A stretch of DNA of 13,475 nucleotides from Oscillospiraceae bacterium (GCA_015068545.1 SVKH01000032.1:1-13475), one strand, 5' to 3'; counted from the stretch's first letter, positions 1 through 6,670 are shown. Translations and numbers: made by a program. Notes: generated by a model from the letters alone, not told the origin.

Positions 1-876
1 GTTTATGATTATTGTTTTTCTAACCTTTTCTGCTTCAGCTTCACTTAATACATAGCAGCCTCTTGCCACAAACTCATTCTTTACTGCATTGTACACGTTT
101 TTATGAATGATTACAGACTGCTCTGATGCACAAATCATACCATTGTCGAATGTTTTTGAATGGATAATTGAGCTTACTGCCATGATAAGGTCAGCAGATT
201 CATCAATTATTGCAGGGGTGTTTCCTGCCCCTACGCCAAGAGCCGGCTTACCGCTTGAATAAGCAGCCTTTACCATTCCCGGTCCACCTGTTGCAAGGAT
301 TATATCCGCCTCCTTCATAACCATGTTAGTCATTTCAAGGCTTGGTACGTCTATCCATGCGATTATACCCTCCGGTGCACCTGCTGCAACAGCAGCTTCC
401 AAAACTATTCTGGATGCTTCTATCGTTGCGCCCTTTGCCCTTGGGTGTGGGCTGATAATAATACCATTTCTTGTCTTTAACGCAAGAAGTGTTTTAAAAA
501 TTGCTGTGGATGTTGGGTTTGTGGTAGGAATTACAGCTGCAATTACGCCGATAGGCTCTGCAATTTTCTTTATTCCGTATGCCTTATCTTCTTCTATTAC
601 ACCACAAGTTTTTGTGTCCTTATATGCGTTGTAAATATATTCAGAAGCATAGTTATTCTTTATAACCTTGTCTTCCACTATGCCCATTCCGGTTTCTTCC
701 ACTGCCATCTTTGCTAGTGGAATCCTTGCCTTATTTGCAGCTGATGCCGCCGCAAGGAAAATTTTATCTACTTGTTCCTGAGTATAGGTGGAGAAAATCT
801 TTTGCGCTTCTCTTACACGCAAAATAGCCGATTCCAGCTTATCTCCGCTGTCAATTATTTCGTACTTTGTTTTCAT
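1..876 (-). CDS. adhE: Bifunctional acetaldehyde-CoA/alcohol dehydrogenase AdhE, N-terminal part (cut by window start)
   Basis: The 292 visible residues are the CoA-acylating aldehyde dehydrogenase half of AdhE. This half reduces acetyl-CoA to acetaldehyde with NADH in the cytoplasm; in full-length AdhE the C-terminal iron-dependent alcohol dehydrogenase then makes ethanol, regenerating NAD+ during fermentation. Visible marks are PTTNPTS at residues 117-123, ATGGPGMV at 195-202 (nucleotide-binding region) and the catalytic cysteine C249 in FDNGMICASEQS, a motif typical of AdhE. The frame is open through base 1, so the gene continues leftwards; full AdhE proteins are about 860-880 residues. 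The ATG at 876 is set by an AGGAGG ribosome site 6 bases upstream. Two Rex-like operators lie upstream, suggesting repression when NADH is low. A stand-alone acetaldehyde dehydrogenase (EutE/PduP type) is possible because the C-terminal half is outside the window, but the match to AdhE is closer. Confidence 0.93.
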   Translation of the reverse strand, partial: MKTKYEIIDSGDKLESAILRVREAQKIFSTYTQEQVDKIFLAAASAANKARIPLAKMAVEETGMGIVEDKVIKNNYASEYIYNAYKDTKTCGVIEEDKAYGIKKIAEPIGVIAAVIPTTNPTSTAIFKTLLALKTRNGIIISPHPRAKGATIEASRIVLEAAVAAGAPEGIIAWIDVPSLEMTNMVMKEADIILATGGPGMVKAAYSSGKPALGVGAGNTPAIIDESADLIMAVSSIIHSKTFDNGMICASEQSVIIHKNVYNAVKNEFVARGCYVLSEAEAEKVRKTIIIN

Positions 877-942
877 GTGATGTCCTCCTGACCTTTTTAT
901 AATACCAATTAGTTCATTTCCTTTTTTAGCTGAGATTATACT

Positions 943-960
943 CTGTTAAAATTTTAACAT
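943..960. promoter_or_regulatory. Putative Rex operator 1 (adhE)
   Basis: The 16-bp perfect palindrome TGTTAAAATTTTAACA (944-959) matches the known clostridial Rex box pattern TTGTTAA-N4-TTAACAA at 12 of 14 fixed positions; only the outermost base on each side differs. It covers the likely -10 element of adhE, so a bound redox-sensing Rex repressor would block transcription. Rex control of adhE is established in clostridia; its presence here is inferred. Confidence 0.7.
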
Positions 961-979
961 ACTTTTTTCTGCAATGCAA
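951..979 (-). promoter_or_regulatory. Predicted adhE promoter
   Basis: On the minus strand, TTGCAT (979-974) and TAAAAT (956-951) are separated by exactly 17 bases, a sigma-A-like arrangement. The -10 lies inside the first Rex palindrome. An alternative -10, TATAAT, occurs at 940-935 but has no good -35 partner. Confidence 0.5.
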
Positions 980-995
980 GAATTATCACCTTGCA

Positions 996-1013
996 TTGTT
1001 AAACTTTTATCAA
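996..1013. promoter_or_regulatory. Putative Rex operator 2 (adhE)
   Basis: TTGTTAA-ACTT-TTATCAA matches the Rex box TTGTTAA-N4-TTAACAA at 13 of 14 fixed positions. It lies about 120 bases upstream of the adhE start and 53 bases (about five helical turns) from the first site. A further TTAACAA half-site at 1016-1022 lies immediately beyond it. Confidence 0.6.
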
Positions 1014-1197
1014 TATTAACAAGTCAAAGCATTCATTTTTGCATTTGATAGGTAATTATACACATATTGCACAACAAATTTGTACTATCGTCAATTACCA
1101 CTATATGAAAAAAACATACTTTTCCTATACAATTCTGTGCAAATCTATCAATAATTAGCATTTACTATTTTGGCAATCTCATCCTCTTAATCATACG
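1014..1197. other. AT-rich spacer between adhE and ispF
   Basis: No coding sequence is seen. The stretch holds one perfect 7-bp inverted repeat, GGTAATT (1051-1057) with AATTACC (1093-1099), enclosing the 10-bp palindrome ACAAATTTGT (1074-1083). A lone TATAAT occurs on the minus strand at 1060-1055, without a convincing -35. These could be part of a longer adhE leader or an upstream promoter, but the support is weak. Confidence 0.3.
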
Positions 1198-1233
1198 AAA
1201 AAAGTTGTGACAAAATACTCGTTTTATCACAAC
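1198..1233 (-). terminator. Rho-independent terminator of carD-ispD-ispF
   Basis: On the minus strand, starting seven bases after the ispF stop, GTTGTGA-x-AAAA pairs with TTTT-x-TCACAAC (1233-1204; one internal mismatch, six-base loop CGAGTA) and is followed directly by six T residues (1203-1198). This is a standard intrinsic terminator for the isoprenoid operon. Confidence 0.85.
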
Positions 1234-1239
1234 CTGCTT

Positions 1240-1707
1240 TTAGTCAATCAAAACCACCGCAAGGGCAGAAATACCCTCACATCTGCCTTCAAATCCTAGT
1301 TTTTCTGTGGTGGTAGCTTTCACGTTTATAGAATCCCTGTCAACGCCCAAGGCTTCGGCAATATTTGCCTGCATCTTTGGGATATAACCTAGTAGCTTTG
1401 GCTTTTGAGCTATTATTGTAACGTCTGCGTTTACTAAAGAATATCCCTTATCTTTTATAAGAGAGTACACATGCTTTAAAAGAATCATGCTGGATATACC
1501 CTTATACTTATCGTCGGTATCAGGGAAGTGCTTGCCAATATCTCCAAGGGCTGCAGCGCCCAAAAGGGCATCACAAAGCGCATGCAAAGCCACGTCTGCA
1601 TCAGAATGCCCTAAAAGCCCCAGATCATGCTCTATTTTTTCTCCACACAGGAAGAGGTCTCTGCCCTCTACTAACCTGTGCACATCGTAGCCTTGCCCTA
1701 TCCTCAT
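1240..1707 (-). CDS. ispF: 2-C-methyl-D-erythritol 2,4-cyclodiphosphate synthase (IspF)
   Basis: IspF is the fifth step of the MEP pathway: it cyclises CDP-methylerythritol 2-phosphate to methylerythritol 2,4-cyclodiphosphate with release of CMP. The 155 residues are the usual family length. Zinc ligands D8 and H10 (GYDVH) and H42 are at the same positions as in the E. coli enzyme. The GHSDAD signature (33-38), GDIGKHFPDTD and the C-terminal ATTTEKLGFEGR nucleotide loop are all present, so the enzyme should be active, normally as a cytoplasmic trimer. The start ATG overlaps the ispD stop as ATGA (1707-1704), and an AGGAG ribosome site lies within the end of ispD, so translation is probably coupled. 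It is the last gene of the operon. Confidence 0.97.
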   Translation of the reverse strand: MRIGQGYDVHRLVEGRDLFLCGEKIEHDLGLLGHSDADVALHALCDALLGAAALGDIGKHFPDTDDKYKGISSMILLKHVYSLIKDKGYSLVNADVTIIAQKPKLLGYIPKMQANIAEALGVDRDSINVKATTTEKLGFEGRCEGISALAVVLID

Positions 1708-2372
1708 ATCATGCTCCTGTTTTTCAGTATTTTTTCTGCAATTTCCAAATCGTCCGGAGTGGTAATCTTTATATTATCATAGCTTCCGTCTACCATTTTT
1801 ATTCTGACGCCAAAGCTTTCTGCAAGTGCACAATCATCTGTAAAGCTCCCGTCTGCCGCCAAAGTGTGCATTTTTTTTATCTCATCAAGCTTAAATACCT
1901 GCGGAGTTTGAATGTTATATACAAATTCACGGTCTACCGTCTTTATAATAAATCCGTTTTTATCAATCTTTTTAAGAGTATCCTTGCTTTTTACACCAAC
2001 CGCTGCTGCTCCAAACTTTTCCGCCGCTTTTACCGAGGCAACTATCTCATCTTCTTTTATAAGAGCTCTGGCACCGTCATGTATGGCAACATAATCTCCC
2101 TTGGCACACATCAAACCCTTTTTTACTGATTCCTGTCTGGTTGCTCCGCCATCCACGATATTCGTGACCTTGTCATACCCCGAAAGAAGCTCCTGACACT
2201 CTTCCTTATCATTGGTGACTACTATCACCTCGTCTATTATTTCTGCGTTTTGAAAAACCGCTACGGTATGCTCAAGAATAGTTTTCCCTATAAGATTCAG
2301 GAAAACCTTATTCTTTTCTGCACCCATTCTGGTGCCTTTTCCTGCCGCCACTATAACTGACGAAACCTTCAA
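1704..2372 (-). CDS. ispD: 2-C-methyl-D-erythritol 4-phosphate cytidylyltransferase (IspD)
   Basis: IspD transfers CMP from CTP to methylerythritol 4-phosphate, the third MEP-pathway step. The N-terminal nucleotidyltransferase loop AAGKGTRMG and following KNKVFL supply the CTP-binding Arg and Lys; the IHDGARALI motif and C-terminal FTDDCALAE match the family. Two starts are possible: GTG at 2381 and TTG at 2372. The upstream AGAAGG ribosome site abuts the GTG but lies 8 bases from the TTG, and family members begin close to the nucleotide loop, so the 222-residue TTG form is chosen; the alternative adds three residues. The ribosome site overlaps the carD stop codon, indicating tight coupling, and the stop overlaps the ispF start. 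Its neighbour ispF encodes the fifth step; the gene for the fourth (ispE) is not in the window. Confidence 0.95.
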   Translation of the reverse strand: MKVSSVIVAAGKGTRMGAEKNKVFLNLIGKTILEHTVAVFQNAEIIDEVIVVTNDKEECQELLSGYDKVTNIVDGGATRQESVKKGLMCAKGDYVAIHDGARALIKEDEIVASVKAAEKFGAAAVGVKSKDTLKKIDKNGFIIKTVDREFVYNIQTPQVFKLDEIKKMHTLAADGSFTDDCALAESFGVRIKMVDGSYDNIKITTPDDLEIAEKILKNRSMI

Positions 2373-2384
2373 ACTATTCACCTT

Positions 2385-2870
2385 CTATATCATTTCTTCA
2401 ATAGTGTCTGCCAAAATGCTTTCTATATCGCTTAGTTCGGCAACACCTGTCATTACGAGCTCGCTTATAACAACCTGCTTCGAAACTCCCAGCATCTTTC
2501 GTTCGCTAGTGGACAGACCTCTTTTTCTATCCATATACATAAGACTCTTTACAACTTTAAATACTTCGCAGATATCTCCGGTTTTTAGCTTTAACATATT
2601 TTCCCTATGTCTGCGATTCCAGTTCTCATCATAATCTATTTCCAGTTTGCGAAAGAACTCCAGTGCTTTTTTGGCTTCTTCACTACTAATTATGTAACGC
2701 ACGCCTATTTCCTCGCAATTTTTAATAGGGATCATTACCGTCATATCCCCAAAAGGCATATTCATCACATAGTATGACAGTTTCTCCCCCAATACTACTC
2801 TTTCTTCTATTCCGGAAATTACTCCTGCACCATGCATCGGATACAGCACTTTTTCGCCAATCTCGTACAT
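2385..2870 (-). CDS. carD: CarD/CdnL-family RNA polymerase-binding transcriptional regulator
   Basis: The N-terminal part (YEIGEKVLYPMHGAGVISGI) is the CarD/TRCF RNA-polymerase interaction domain, which contacts the beta subunit. The remaining helical region, with NWNRRHRENM and the Lys/Arg-rich MDRKRGLS, corresponds to the DNA-contacting C-terminal domain that stabilises open promoter complexes in mycobacterial CarD. Length (161 residues) matches CdnL proteins. A GTG at 2879 would add three residues, but the AGGAGG site runs straight into it; the ATG at 2870 sits 8 bases after AGGAGG and is preferred. It heads the carD-ispD-ispF operon, a gene order also known in Mycobacterium. It might influence its own operon and rRNA promoters, as CarD does elsewhere; that is inference. 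Confidence 0.93.
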   Translation of the reverse strand: MYEIGEKVLYPMHGAGVISGIEERVVLGEKLSYYVMNMPFGDMTVMIPIKNCEEIGVRYIISSEEAKKALEFFRKLEIDYDENWNRRHRENMLKLKTGDICEVFKVVKSLMYMDRKRGLSTSERKMLGVSKQVVISELVMTGVAELSDIESILADTIEEMI

Positions 2871-2905
2871 CAGTGTCACCTCCTATTCTTAACCTCTACC
2901 CTACA

Positions 2906-2934
2906 ATTATATCACATTTTTTTCCTAATGTAAA
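2906..2934 (-). promoter_or_regulatory. Promoter of carD-ispD-ispF
   Basis: On the minus strand TTTACA (2934-2929) and TATAAT (2911-2906) are separated by exactly 17 bases, about 35 bases before the carD start. This is a near-consensus sigma-A promoter. Confidence 0.8.
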
Positions 2935-2995
2935 CGAAATATTAACTTCATCATTAACAAAAAATTGCAATTTTTTTGTAGAATTATGCAATTTT

Positions 2996-3015
2996 TTAGT
3001 GTTATTTTACACTAA
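2996..3015. promoter_or_regulatory. Perfect dyad TTAGTGT-N6-ACACTAA (operator candidate)
   Basis: A perfect 7+7 bp inverted repeat with a six-base spacer lies between the divergent carD promoter and the gene at 3127. It has no following T run, so it looks more like a dimeric-regulator site than a terminator. No regulator can be named. Confidence 0.4.
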
Positions 3016-3037
3016 CATATATAAATTCTTACATTTT

Positions 3038-3056
3038 ATTTACATTTTCTGTAAAT
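3038..3056. promoter_or_regulatory. Perfect dyad ATTTACA-N5-TGTAAAT (operator candidate)
   Basis: A second perfect 7+7 bp inverted repeat with spacer TTTTC lies just upstream of the extended -10 promoter for the gene at 3127, in the position where a regulator would touch the -35 region. The binding protein is unknown. Confidence 0.4.
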
Positions 3057-3079
3057 ATAATGCTCTTTTTTTCTAATGG

Positions 3080-3088
3080 TGATATAAT
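3080..3088 (+). promoter_or_regulatory. Extended -10 promoter of the zinc-ribbon/YARHG gene
   Basis: TG-A-TATAAT forms an extended -10 element about 39 bases before the start codon. The corresponding -35 position (3060-3065, ATGCTC) is poor, which is compatible with extended -10 use or with activation through the nearby dyads. Confidence 0.6.
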
Positions 3089-3126
3089 CTAGGAAAAATA
3101 GTCTGATATGGAGGAGTAGTCTACAT

Positions 3127-4332
3127 ATGAAATGCAGAAAGTGCGGTGCAGAAGTAACAGCTGAACATAAAAGATGCCCCAAATGTAACGCCCCTGTCCT
3201 GCTGAGAGTAATGGAGCAGGAAGAAAAGAGACGTATTTCCGCTAAAGAAATACGGGAAAAAGAAAAGAAAATGAGGCTTGAATACGACAAGCTAAGAAAA
3301 GAACAGGAAAAAGAGCAGAAAAAGGCAGATAAGCTTGCAGAAAAAGAGCGTATCAGCAAAGAAAAGGAAGATGCTAAGCTTGCTCAGAAAAAGGCAAAGG
3401 AAGATGCCAAGCTTGCCACGTTGGCAGAAAAAGAGCGCATAGAAAAAGAAAAGGCAGAAAGCCTAGCTGCCCAGCAGGCAGAAAAGGCAAGACTTGAAAA
3501 TGAAAAAGCAGAAAAGCTAGCCGCAAAGCAGGCAGAGCAGTCTGCAGCAGAGCAAGCAGAAAAAGAACGTCTTGAAAAGGCAAAAGCAGATAAAGCATCC
3601 TTTGAAAAAGCGGAGAAAGAACGCCAGAAAAAGGAAGCAGCAGATAAAAAGAGAATTGAGAAGGAAAAGAATCGTTTTAACAAAGACTCTCATTCTCACA
3701 GCACAAATAAACCTGAGGATGAGTCAAAGGGGCTACTTATAATCATAGTTATAATTGCCCTATTGGTAGCCGGATATTTTGTAATATTGGGAATAGGCGG
3801 CAAAAATGATGTTAACGGGCCTACACCAAGTCAGGATCCGACATTAGTGCAGGATGCCACACCAACTCCGGAAGTTACACCGGAACCAATTCCGGAACCT
3901 TCTCCGGTTCCAACTCCGGAAGTTACACCAGAACCTACTCCGGAGCCAACTCCAGTTCCAACCCCAGAGCCAACCCCAGAGCCAACTCCGGAGCCTACTC
4001 CGGTTCCAACTCCGAAACCGACTCCAAAGCCAACTCCAAAACCAACTCCAAAACCTCGTGTTATCACCGGAAATAAGATACTGTTCCCAAGCGATTCACA
4101 ATATATCACAATATCAGATATATATGGTCTTTCGGAATACGATGTAGCGCTTATCAGAAACGAAATATTTGCCCGTAAGGGATATGTATTTAAAACAAAG
4201 ATGTACCAAAACTACTTTAATTCACAAGAATGGTACAATCCAAACCCAAGCGCATCAATGGAACTGAATGAGGTTGAAAAGTACAATCTTGAGTTCCTGA
4301 AAAACTACGAAGTTTCTCAGGGTTGGAGATAA
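3127..4332 (+). CDS. Zinc-ribbon, coiled-coil, single-pass membrane protein with Thr-Pro stalk and YARHG domain
   Basis: Function is unknown; the 401-residue architecture is clear. Residues 3-20 form a zinc ribbon (CRKC, ten residues, CPKC). Residues about 28-190 are Lys/Glu/Ala-rich with recurring AEKER and KEK units, a predicted long charged coiled coil. One hydrophobic helix follows (203-224) without a cleavable N-terminal signal, so the N-terminus is probably cytoplasmic and the C-terminus outside. Residues 245-310 are TPEP/TPVP/TPKP repeats, a likely rigid stalk through the cell wall. Residues 318-395 (IFARKGYVF, YFNSQEWYNP, NEVEKYNLEFL) match the YARHG domain, an extracellular module of unknown role. 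GGAGGAG at 3110-3116 fixes the ATG. The gene is monocistronic between its own promoter and a hairpin. A role linking an intracellular event to the envelope is speculation. Confidence 0.9.
   Translation: MKCRKCGAEVTAEHKRCPKCNAPVLLRVMEQEEKRRISAKEIREKEKKMRLEYDKLRKEQEKEQKKADKLAEKERISKEKEDAKLAQKKAKEDAKLATLAEKERIEKEKAESLAAQQAEKARLENEKAEKLAAKQAEQSAAEQAEKERLEKAKADKASFEKAEKERQKKEAADKKRIEKEKNRFNKDSHSHSTNKPEDESKGLLIIIVIIALLVAGYFVILGIGGKNDVNGPTPSQDPTLVQDATPTPEVTPEPIPEPSPVPTPEVTPEPTPEPTPVPTPEPTPEPTPEPTPVPTPKPTPKPTPKPTPKPRVITGNKILFPSDSQYITISDIYGLSEYDVALIRNEIFARKGYVFKTKMYQNYFNSQEWYNPNPSASMELNEVEKYNLEFLKNYEVSQGWR
3859..4056 (+). repeat. In-frame Thr-Pro-x-Pro tandem repeat
   Basis: About 66 codons of short near-repeats such as CCAACTCCGGAG encode alternating TP-E/V/K-P units (residues 245-310 of the preceding entry). 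The first part is Glu-rich and the last Lys-rich, so the stalk changes from acidic to basic. Such tracts commonly vary in copy number between strains. Confidence 0.85.
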
Positions 4333-4366
4333 CCCCCTTTATCTCCCTCCTGTTAAAATCCTCATG

Positions 4367-4405
4367 AATAACAGCACATGCCCCCGTGTGCTGTTATTTA
4401 TTTGT
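4367..4405 (+). terminator. Hairpin after the YARHG gene
   Basis: AATAACAGCACA (4367-4378) and TGTGCTGTTATT (4387-4398) form a perfect 12-bp stem with an eight-base loop, beginning 34 bases after the stop codon. The following tail TATTTGT is only moderately T-rich, so termination may be incomplete. Confidence 0.65.
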
Positions 4406-4410
4406 GCAAG

Positions 4411-4447
4411 AAACAAAAAACAGCTCCGGAAAATCCGAAGCTGTTTT
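4411..4447 (-). terminator. Rho-independent terminator of secD-secF
   Basis: On the minus strand AAAACAGCT pairs with AGCTGTTTT (4447-4439 with 4425-4417), with an inner CGGA/TCCG stem after one mismatch, followed by a T-rich tail (complement of 4411-4420). It starts 12 bases after the secF stop and faces the hairpin at 4367-4398 from the convergent gene. Confidence 0.8.
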
Positions 4448-4459
4448 AGTTATTATTTC

Positions 4460-5347
4460 TTATTGCTTTTTGTTCTCTACTTCTGCTTTCTTCCATGCAG
4501 CCCAGAATGGACTTGCTACGAAGATAGATGTGTAAGCACCTGCAATTACACCTGCGATTAGTGGGAACGCAAAGTCCTTGATTGAGTTAACACCAAGGAT
4601 ATTTAGCAGAATGACTGTGATAAGAGTAGTAATAGTTGTGTTAATAGTTCTACCCATTGATTCGTTAATACTTCTGTCAACAAATTCTGCTACGTCGTGT
4701 CCCTTTTTCGCATTGAAACCACGCATATTTTCACGGATTCTGTCAAAGATAACGATAGTGTTATTGATAGAGTAACCTACTACTGTAAGCATAGCAGCGA
4801 TAAATGTAGTATTGAGTGGCTTGTATGTGATTGCATAAACTGCCATCATTACAAGCACGTTAATTGCAAGAGCGAATACCGCCATAACAGCACTCTTTAC
4901 CTCGAATCTGACTGCAATGTATGCAAGGATGCAAAGGATTGCGATGATTGTGTAGATAAGAGCTTTTCTTTGTACCTGAGCACCGAAGCTTGCTGATGCA
5001 CTGTTTACAGACATAACAGCTTCTTCACCATACTTTTCTGTAATAGCAGCCTCTAGCTTTGTCTTTGTTTCGTCGTCAAGTTCAGACATTTTGATAGTTG
5101 CCTGTGTTCCGTCGCCAATCTTTTGAACAACCGGAGCTGCAACTTCACCTGCAACCTCTGTAACAAGGTCTGCAATTTCCTGATTTTCAAAATCAGAACC
5201 TACATTGATTTGCATTCTGATACCGCCAACAAATTCTGTATCGAAGTTGAAACCGCGTGTGAATAGCATAACGATACCAACTACAATTACAAGGATAGGC
5301 AGCAATAAGAATTTTACTCTGTTTTCTGTATATTTAATATTCTTCAT
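4460..5347 (-). CDS. secF: Protein translocase subunit SecF
   Basis: SecF pairs with SecD in the membrane and uses the proton motive force to help pull secreted proteins out of the SecYEG channel. The 295 residues contain an N-terminal membrane helix (about residues 13-30), the family motif FNFDTEFVGGIRM, an external domain, and five more membrane segments with VGYSINNTIVIFDRIREN and SMGRTINTTITTL. The usual acidic residue of the SIND motif is Asn here (N196); the Asp of FDRIREN (D202) and the Arg of SMGRT (R233) are kept. A GTG at 5356 would add three residues but is fused to the GGAGG site; the ATG at 5347 has proper spacing and is preferred. It lies 18 bases after secD in the same operon. 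Confidence 0.95.
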   Translation of the reverse strand: MKNIKYTENRVKFLLLPILVIVVGIVMLFTRGFNFDTEFVGGIRMQINVGSDFENQEIADLVTEVAGEVAAPVVQKIGDGTQATIKMSELDDETKTKLEAAITEKYGEEAVMSVNSASASFGAQVQRKALIYTIIAILCILAYIAVRFEVKSAVMAVFALAINVLVMMAVYAITYKPLNTTFIAAMLTVVGYSINNTIVIFDRIRENMRGFNAKKGHDVAEFVDRSINESMGRTINTTITTLITVILLNILGVNSIKDFAFPLIAGVIAGAYTSIFVASPFWAAWKKAEVENKKQ

Positions 5348-5365
5348 TATTGTCACCCTCCTTTA

Positions 5366-6628
5366 TTAAGCACAGAACAGCTTACGATTTTTGATATTAA
5401 ATCTTACAAGCTGTTTCAGTAAGAACTTTGTAACTACGATAGCTGTAAACATACTGATTACAACACCAAGACCTAGTGTTACAGCGAAACCTCTGATTGT
5501 GCCTATACCTGAAAGGTAAAGAACTACACAAGAAATGATTGTTGTTACGTTTGAGTCGAGGATAGCTGAGAAAGCCTTGTTAAAGCCTGATTCAACAGAT
5601 GCCTTAACAGTCTTTCCATTCTTTAATTCTTCCTTCATTCTTTCGAATATGATTACGTTAGCATCCACCGCCATACCAAGTGATGTGATGATACCTGCGA
5701 TACCTGAAAGGCTTAGGTTTACTCTCATTAGACCAAGTACAAGTGCGATAAGGCCTACATAAATTGCCATTGCAATAGAGGCAAGAAGACCGCACATTCT
5801 GTACATAATAATCATGAACAGCATAATGATGATGATACCGATAGCAGCAGCCTTCATAGATGTTGGAAGAGCGTCTGCACCAAGCTCAGCACCAATAGTT
5901 TCTTTTGAAATAGTTGTTAGCTCGAAAGGAAGCTGACCGGACTTGATCTGGTTTGCTAGCTGTTGAGCTGTTTCCGGTGTGAAGTCACCTTGGATGATAC
6001 ATGTTTCGGAATTGATTTCTTCCTTAACAGAAGGTCTTGAAATTTCGTTTTCGTCCATTACGATGGAGATGTAGTTTCTGCCTTCTGATTCTGCAGCAGC
6101 TTTTCTTGTAGCATCTGCAAACTTTGAAACCGCTTCAGTTGTAAGAGTAAGCTGTACATAAGCTTCGCTTGCTGATGTTGCGCTTGCTTGTCCGAATTGG
6201 TACTCAGCGTTCTTGATGTCTGTTGCACCGTCTAGGACAATGTTGTTGTCCGCATCACGGAAAGTAAGCTTAGCTGTTGAGCCCAAAAGACTTGCAGCTT
6301 CGTCTGTGTCTGTTACTGACGGAATTTCTACTGTGATTTGTCCGCCATTTCTTGATATACGCGCTTCGGTATATCCGGCATTCATAAGACGTGCGTTAAA
6401 GATAGCTTCAACAATGTCCATTTCTGCCTCTGTTGGGTTTTCCTTAGAAGCCTCAAATGAGATAACTGAGCCTCCTGCCAGGTCGATACCCTTTCTGATT
6501 CCTCTTTCCTCATCAAACATACCGCCGTACTTGAAACCGGACACGTCGAATCCGACAAATGCTACCCAGTTAAGAGCTATGGCAATAATCAGAGTAAGGA
6601 TAAGAAGTAATGCACTCTTCTTTTTCAT
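5366..6628 (-). CDS. secD: Protein translocase subunit SecD
   Basis: SecD is the larger partner of SecF in the accessory translocation complex. The 420 residues run as follows: first membrane helix (6-26), the GIDLAGG motif (47-53), external domains to about residue 255 (including SGQLPFEL at 230-237), then five hydrophobic segments to about 405. GMAVDANVIIFER (318-330) carries the conserved membrane aspartate D322, corresponding in the known family to the residue linked to proton flow, and DSNVTTII (358-365) follows. The tail is short and basic. The length is typical of clostridial SecD, which lacks the extra periplasmic insert of E. coli SecD (about 615 residues). ATG at 6628 has an AAAGGA ribosome site 10 bases upstream. 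It is the first gene of a two-gene operon with a near-consensus promoter. Confidence 0.96.
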   Translation of the reverse strand: MKKKSALLLILTLIIAIALNWVAFVGFDVSGFKYGGMFDEERGIRKGIDLAGGSVISFEASKENPTEAEMDIVEAIFNARLMNAGYTEARISRNGGQITVEIPSVTDTDEAASLLGSTAKLTFRDADNNIVLDGATDIKNAEYQFGQASATSASEAYVQLTLTTEAVSKFADATRKAAAESEGRNYISIVMDENEISRPSVKEEINSETCIIQGDFTPETAQQLANQIKSGQLPFELTTISKETIGAELGADALPTSMKAAAIGIIIIMLFMIIMYRMCGLLASIAMAIYVGLIALVLGLMRVNLSLSGIAGIITSLGMAVDANVIIFERMKEELKNGKTVKASVESGFNKAFSAILDSNVTTIISCVVLYLSGIGTIRGFAVTLGLGVVISMFTAIVVTKFLLKQLVRFNIKNRKLFCA

Positions 6629-6670
6629 AGATTTTTCATCCTTTCGTAAATATAAATTACATACCCACTC

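Noticed and set aside
323..634. Open frame of 103 codons on the plus strand
   Set aside because: It lies antisense inside adhE, has no ribosome site, and resembles no protein; the minus-strand frame carries clear AdhE motifs.
996..1022. TTGTTAA ... TTAACAA pair as a single operator
   Set aside because: The 13-base spacer does not fit a Rex box; the better reading is TTGTTAA-N4-TTATCAA at 996-1013 with a separate half-site.
3036..3699. Several minus-strand and overlapping frames opposite the coiled-coil region
   Set aside because: The Lys/Glu-rich codons AAA/GAA read as Phe/Ser/Leu on the other strand, giving stop-free but meaningless frames without ribosome sites.
3831..4109. Gly-Val/Ser-rich open frame on the minus strand (GVGSGVGS-like)
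   Set aside because: It is the antisense reading of the Thr-Pro codon repeats of the YARHG gene; low complexity alone explains it.
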